This document shows positions 61,451 through 64,000 of a stretch of 64,000 nucleotides of DNA, one piece after another. The position numbers were made by a program, and so were the translations under genes. Position 1 is the stretch's first letter; the number at the start of each line of letters is the position of its first letter. The notes below the pieces were generated by a model that saw only the letters and a list, made by a program, of their open reading frames with translations, was not told where the DNA came from and made no database searches. Source of the stretch: Caprimulgus europaeus (Eukaryota > Chordata > Aves > Caprimulgiformes > Caprimulgidae); NCBI GenBank assembly GCA_907165065.1, contig OU015528.1:71591474-71655473 (forward strand), written 5' to 3'.

Positions 61451-61545
61451 TATTTGTTCGTAATAAGTACAAAATTTATACTGAACTACTGATGGAAACT
61501 TCATCTTTAGGTCTCTAAAGAACAGTATTGTGTTTCACTTTACAG

Positions 61546-61603
61546 GGAAATACAGTAAAGTAGAAAGTGATGAATGTACCCGATTGGATATTCATTACCA
61601 TGG
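61546..61603 (+). other. Candidate coding exon, unassigned
   Basis: Fifty-eight bases lie between a good acceptor (TGTTTCACTTTACAG) and a near-perfect donor (CATGG|GTAAGTG). Only one frame is open, giving KYSKVESDECTRLDIHYH with two spare bases at each end, so it would enter in phase 1 and leave in phase 2. The peptide is polar, balanced in composition and not repeat-derived. I do not recognise the protein, and no neighbouring exon is visible nearby. It could be a small exon of a long-intron gene or a chance arrangement. Confidence 0.3.
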
Positions 61604-62509
61604 GTAAGTGATTAGTTACATTTTTCATTCTGAAGTGGCTTGTGTTTTAATAAGCAACTATTCTTTGTGCCCTGGTCTCCAAAGTACCTGAAAATAATTA
61701 GTGTTGCTGTGGGAAACTGGGAATAGGGCTATACTTCAGTTGCTGACATACCCAGCTTTAAAGTAGGTGATGTTGGTGCTGGAAGCAGTCTAGGATGGCA
61801 ACACCAGACTCAGGATGTGCTGCAAATCTCTGGATGAATTTTCAGAGGTAGATCTTAAATATGAGAAATTGCTATTGCTGCGTTTGAGAGGTTTAAAACT
61901 TACCATCATACTACATGTATATGGAATCCCAAGGAGTACCATATAGTCAAATATTTAGGGGCTTCAGTTCACAAGTGCTTGTGAAAATATGCTTATATAC
62001 TTTTCTGTTTTGGTGGGTTTGTATTCCTAAGGCAAAATAGTCTTTTGCTGCAAGCAATGTGCAGTTCCAAATAACTCCCTCAATGAAAGAACAGGGAAAA
62101 AAAAAAAAAATTAAAAATCAAACTTAATGAGAAAAGAGGGATAATTCAGCACAGAGTCCCATTGGTTTGATACTTAGAAATTATAAGGGGTATTGTGGTG
62201 TAATGGGAACAAAAGTTTTCTCCCTAAAGGTGTGAGTTCTCCTTTAGAAGCCTATCCACTTCAGATCACATTTATTTCTGTGGAAAAGCTTGTCTACCTT
62301 TTTGTATGTTTATGGTAGTTTAATCATCCATAATGAAGCATTAGAATGTTTTGGACTGTAATTTTAATACAAGCTACAGCTACTAAAATGGCCCCACAGA
62401 AGAGAATCAAATTTCCACCATTAAAGCTTTTTGATAGATTCATAACTTCTAAAAAATGTCTCACTATACAGCTGGATGCTCATAAGGATTCCTTTCAAGT
62501 CTTGAGATA

Positions 62510-62511
<2 letters not shown>
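61604..62511. other. Unassigned non-coding stretch
   Basis: No gene or repeat family recognised. An A run lies at 62098-62111. Confidence 0.55.
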
Positions 62512-62571
<60 letters not shown>

Positions 62572-62588
62572 CACACACACATATATAT
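62512..62588. repeat. (TA)n/(CA)n microsatellite
   Basis: An uninterrupted TA tract of more than 40 bases, followed by TACATA units, (AC)n and TATATATG. Likely length-polymorphic and able to form a hairpin. Confidence 0.97.
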
Positions 62589-62662
62589 GTCAAATAAGGG
62601 AATAACACCCACCCCATTTTATAATGAAAGGCCTGTGGTGCAAGAAAAGTATGTGATTCTAT

Positions 62663-62720
62663 TAAAAAAAACCAAACCACAGACAAACAAACAAACAGAA
62701 AAACAACAACAAAAACAACA
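62663..62720. repeat. A-rich (CAAA)n/(CAA)n low-complexity tract
   Basis: ACAAACAAACAAACAG followed by ACAACAACAAAAACAACA. This is a simple A-rich tract about 75 bases after the TA microsatellite. Confidence 0.8.
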
Positions 62721-64000
62721 TGGTGGGAGTATTAATTTATCTCCTAGGAGTCCAAATCCAGGGTACAGACATCTGGATTAGGCTTCTAAAATGCTCTCAG
62801 CTCTCCAGGAAAAGCAAAATGTAACTAATATCAGGCTGAAAAACTGAAATTGCACAGGGTACTTCTCTGACAGGTAAAGCATCTGGAACAGTATCACTCA
62901 TTTCCATAACCTGGCTCTCCAAAGAGGTAGCCACATTGAAGCTGCCTCATCTCTGCATGTATCTTTTGTCCAGACTAACTCCTGAAACATGACAGACAAC
63001 ACTTCAGAAGACTTTTACATGGCAAAGACCAAAACCACATTGCTGATTAGCCTAAAAACAACACTGAGCAGCAGGAAGCATTTGTATCTTGTTTAATTTA
63101 CTATGTAAATGTAACATTGGAGTCTTGTAGCTAGACACACTGGAAATAACTCTGAAAATGACCAGTCACCATAGTTCCCAGTAGAAAGAAACGTAGTTCT
63201 TTCGGAGAGCTTCACATAGTAACTGTAATTTGAAACAGATAAATAATCTCTATATTCTCTATAATCAGGAGCATGCACTTCCTGCCCAGTCCCAACATAG
63301 AACATATATATTATGGATAAAGAAAAATGTAATAGATTTACGTTGTTATAGGGTTATATAAACTTATATATATAACCTTATATAGGAGACAGCACATCAG
63401 TGATGGAAGGATTTTCATGGAACAATTATGGATTCTCCATTTTCTGAGATTCCTAAGAGCCTACCTCACATGCAGACCCCATACAAAAATCTAATATATA
63501 TTTTTAATTATTTAGGTAAGGATAGTTTGCCTTAAAATAACGAATTGATTCTACCTATTTTTCTAAAAACACAGTAGTAACATAAACCAGAACATTGTCA
63601 GCTGCATGGTGGTAACATTCCTGGTTCTATTGCCTGACTGGTTACAGTAGGAGCCTGTTCACCTCACTTGAAAGCTTAAACTTAAACAGACCAGGTCTCT
63701 GTTCACAGCCCTCAGAAATACCTCCCTTTTTCTCTCCCCACAATTCCTTTCTTTCATTTTAGCATTATTTTAATGCAAATTTCAAGTTCAGATATTATGA
63801 TTCATAAAAAATGAAAATTGCACAGCTACATAGAACTCAAGCCTGCTGTGCTTTTAGTCTCAAAATAACTTACATTTACTACATATCTTATTACAGCTGT
63901 GAAATTTGTGTAGGGCAGTAATGAAACTGTCAGGCTAAGCATATAATGAGCTATTTTGCTTTGTTGCTAACTGCCTCTTTGTTTGCATTATATTTCATAA
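62721..64000. other. Unassigned non-coding stretch
   Basis: No gene recognised up to the window edge. A short inverted repeat (GGTTATATA at 63352-63360, TATATAACC at 63369-63377) lies in TA-rich sequence. Confidence 0.55.

Noticed and set aside
1..64000. tRNA, rRNA, CRISPR, bacterial operons, mitochondrial inserts and endogenous viral genes
   Set aside because: I looked for these and saw no supporting sequence. Only LTRs without internal viral coding regions are present.

Overview
The window looks like a gene-poor, AT-rich stretch of an avian nuclear chromosome. The evidence is the repeat content. There are at least seven CR1 LINE copies with the avian 3' end (…GGACTAGATGATC…GGTCCCTTCCAA… followed by short ATTCTRTG-type tail repeats). 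There are also solo LTRs of the bird ERVL type, with TGTCCTGG… and …GGTTTAACC…ACA ends and 5-bp target duplications. The ERVL class points to a neoavian bird; this is inferred from family knowledge, not from a database match. Bacterial features, rRNA, tRNA and CRISPR were looked for and not seen.

Layout. 1-3.6 kb: unassigned sequence with one unusually long but unrecognised antisense open frame (2088-2675). 3.6-5.2 kb: a CR1 copy split by a GC-rich insert of about 430 bp. 5.4-5.6 kb: a MIR-like relic. 12.95-13.05 kb: a 48-bp tandem duplication. 13.8-14.06 kb: a CR1 3' end. 16.07-17.6 kb: a long minus-strand CR1 with reverse transcriptase remnants. 18.77-18.97 kb: a minus-strand CR1 3' end. 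20.3-21.1 kb: a plus-strand CR1 with an 89-codon ORF2 end. 29.15-30.44 kb: a CR1 split by a solo LTR. 39.6-39.85 kb: the 3' half of an ERVL-type LTR. 43.57-43.74 and 57.06-57.16 kb: decayed CR1 3' ends. 47.41-47.79 and 51.71-52.35 kb: two complete minus-strand solo LTRs with perfect 5-bp duplications (AAGGA and ACACT). 62.51-62.59 kb: a TA/CA microsatellite. Several much older fragments (MIR-like, L3/CR1-like tails, and a palindromic amniote repeat) are scattered between these.

No protein-coding gene can be supported. A few exon-like segments have good splice-site matches and an open frame. The best is 61546-61603 on the plus strand; weaker ones are 25645-25691 and 483-661 on the minus strand. 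None encodes a family I recognise, and such combinations arise by chance in 64 kb. The window could be intergenic, or part of a very long intron.

I did not find a new biological system. The most informative observations are about mobile elements: nested insertions, perfect target duplications, a POU octamer inside an LTR, lost catalytic residues in CR1 reverse transcriptase, and one GC-rich insert I cannot assign.
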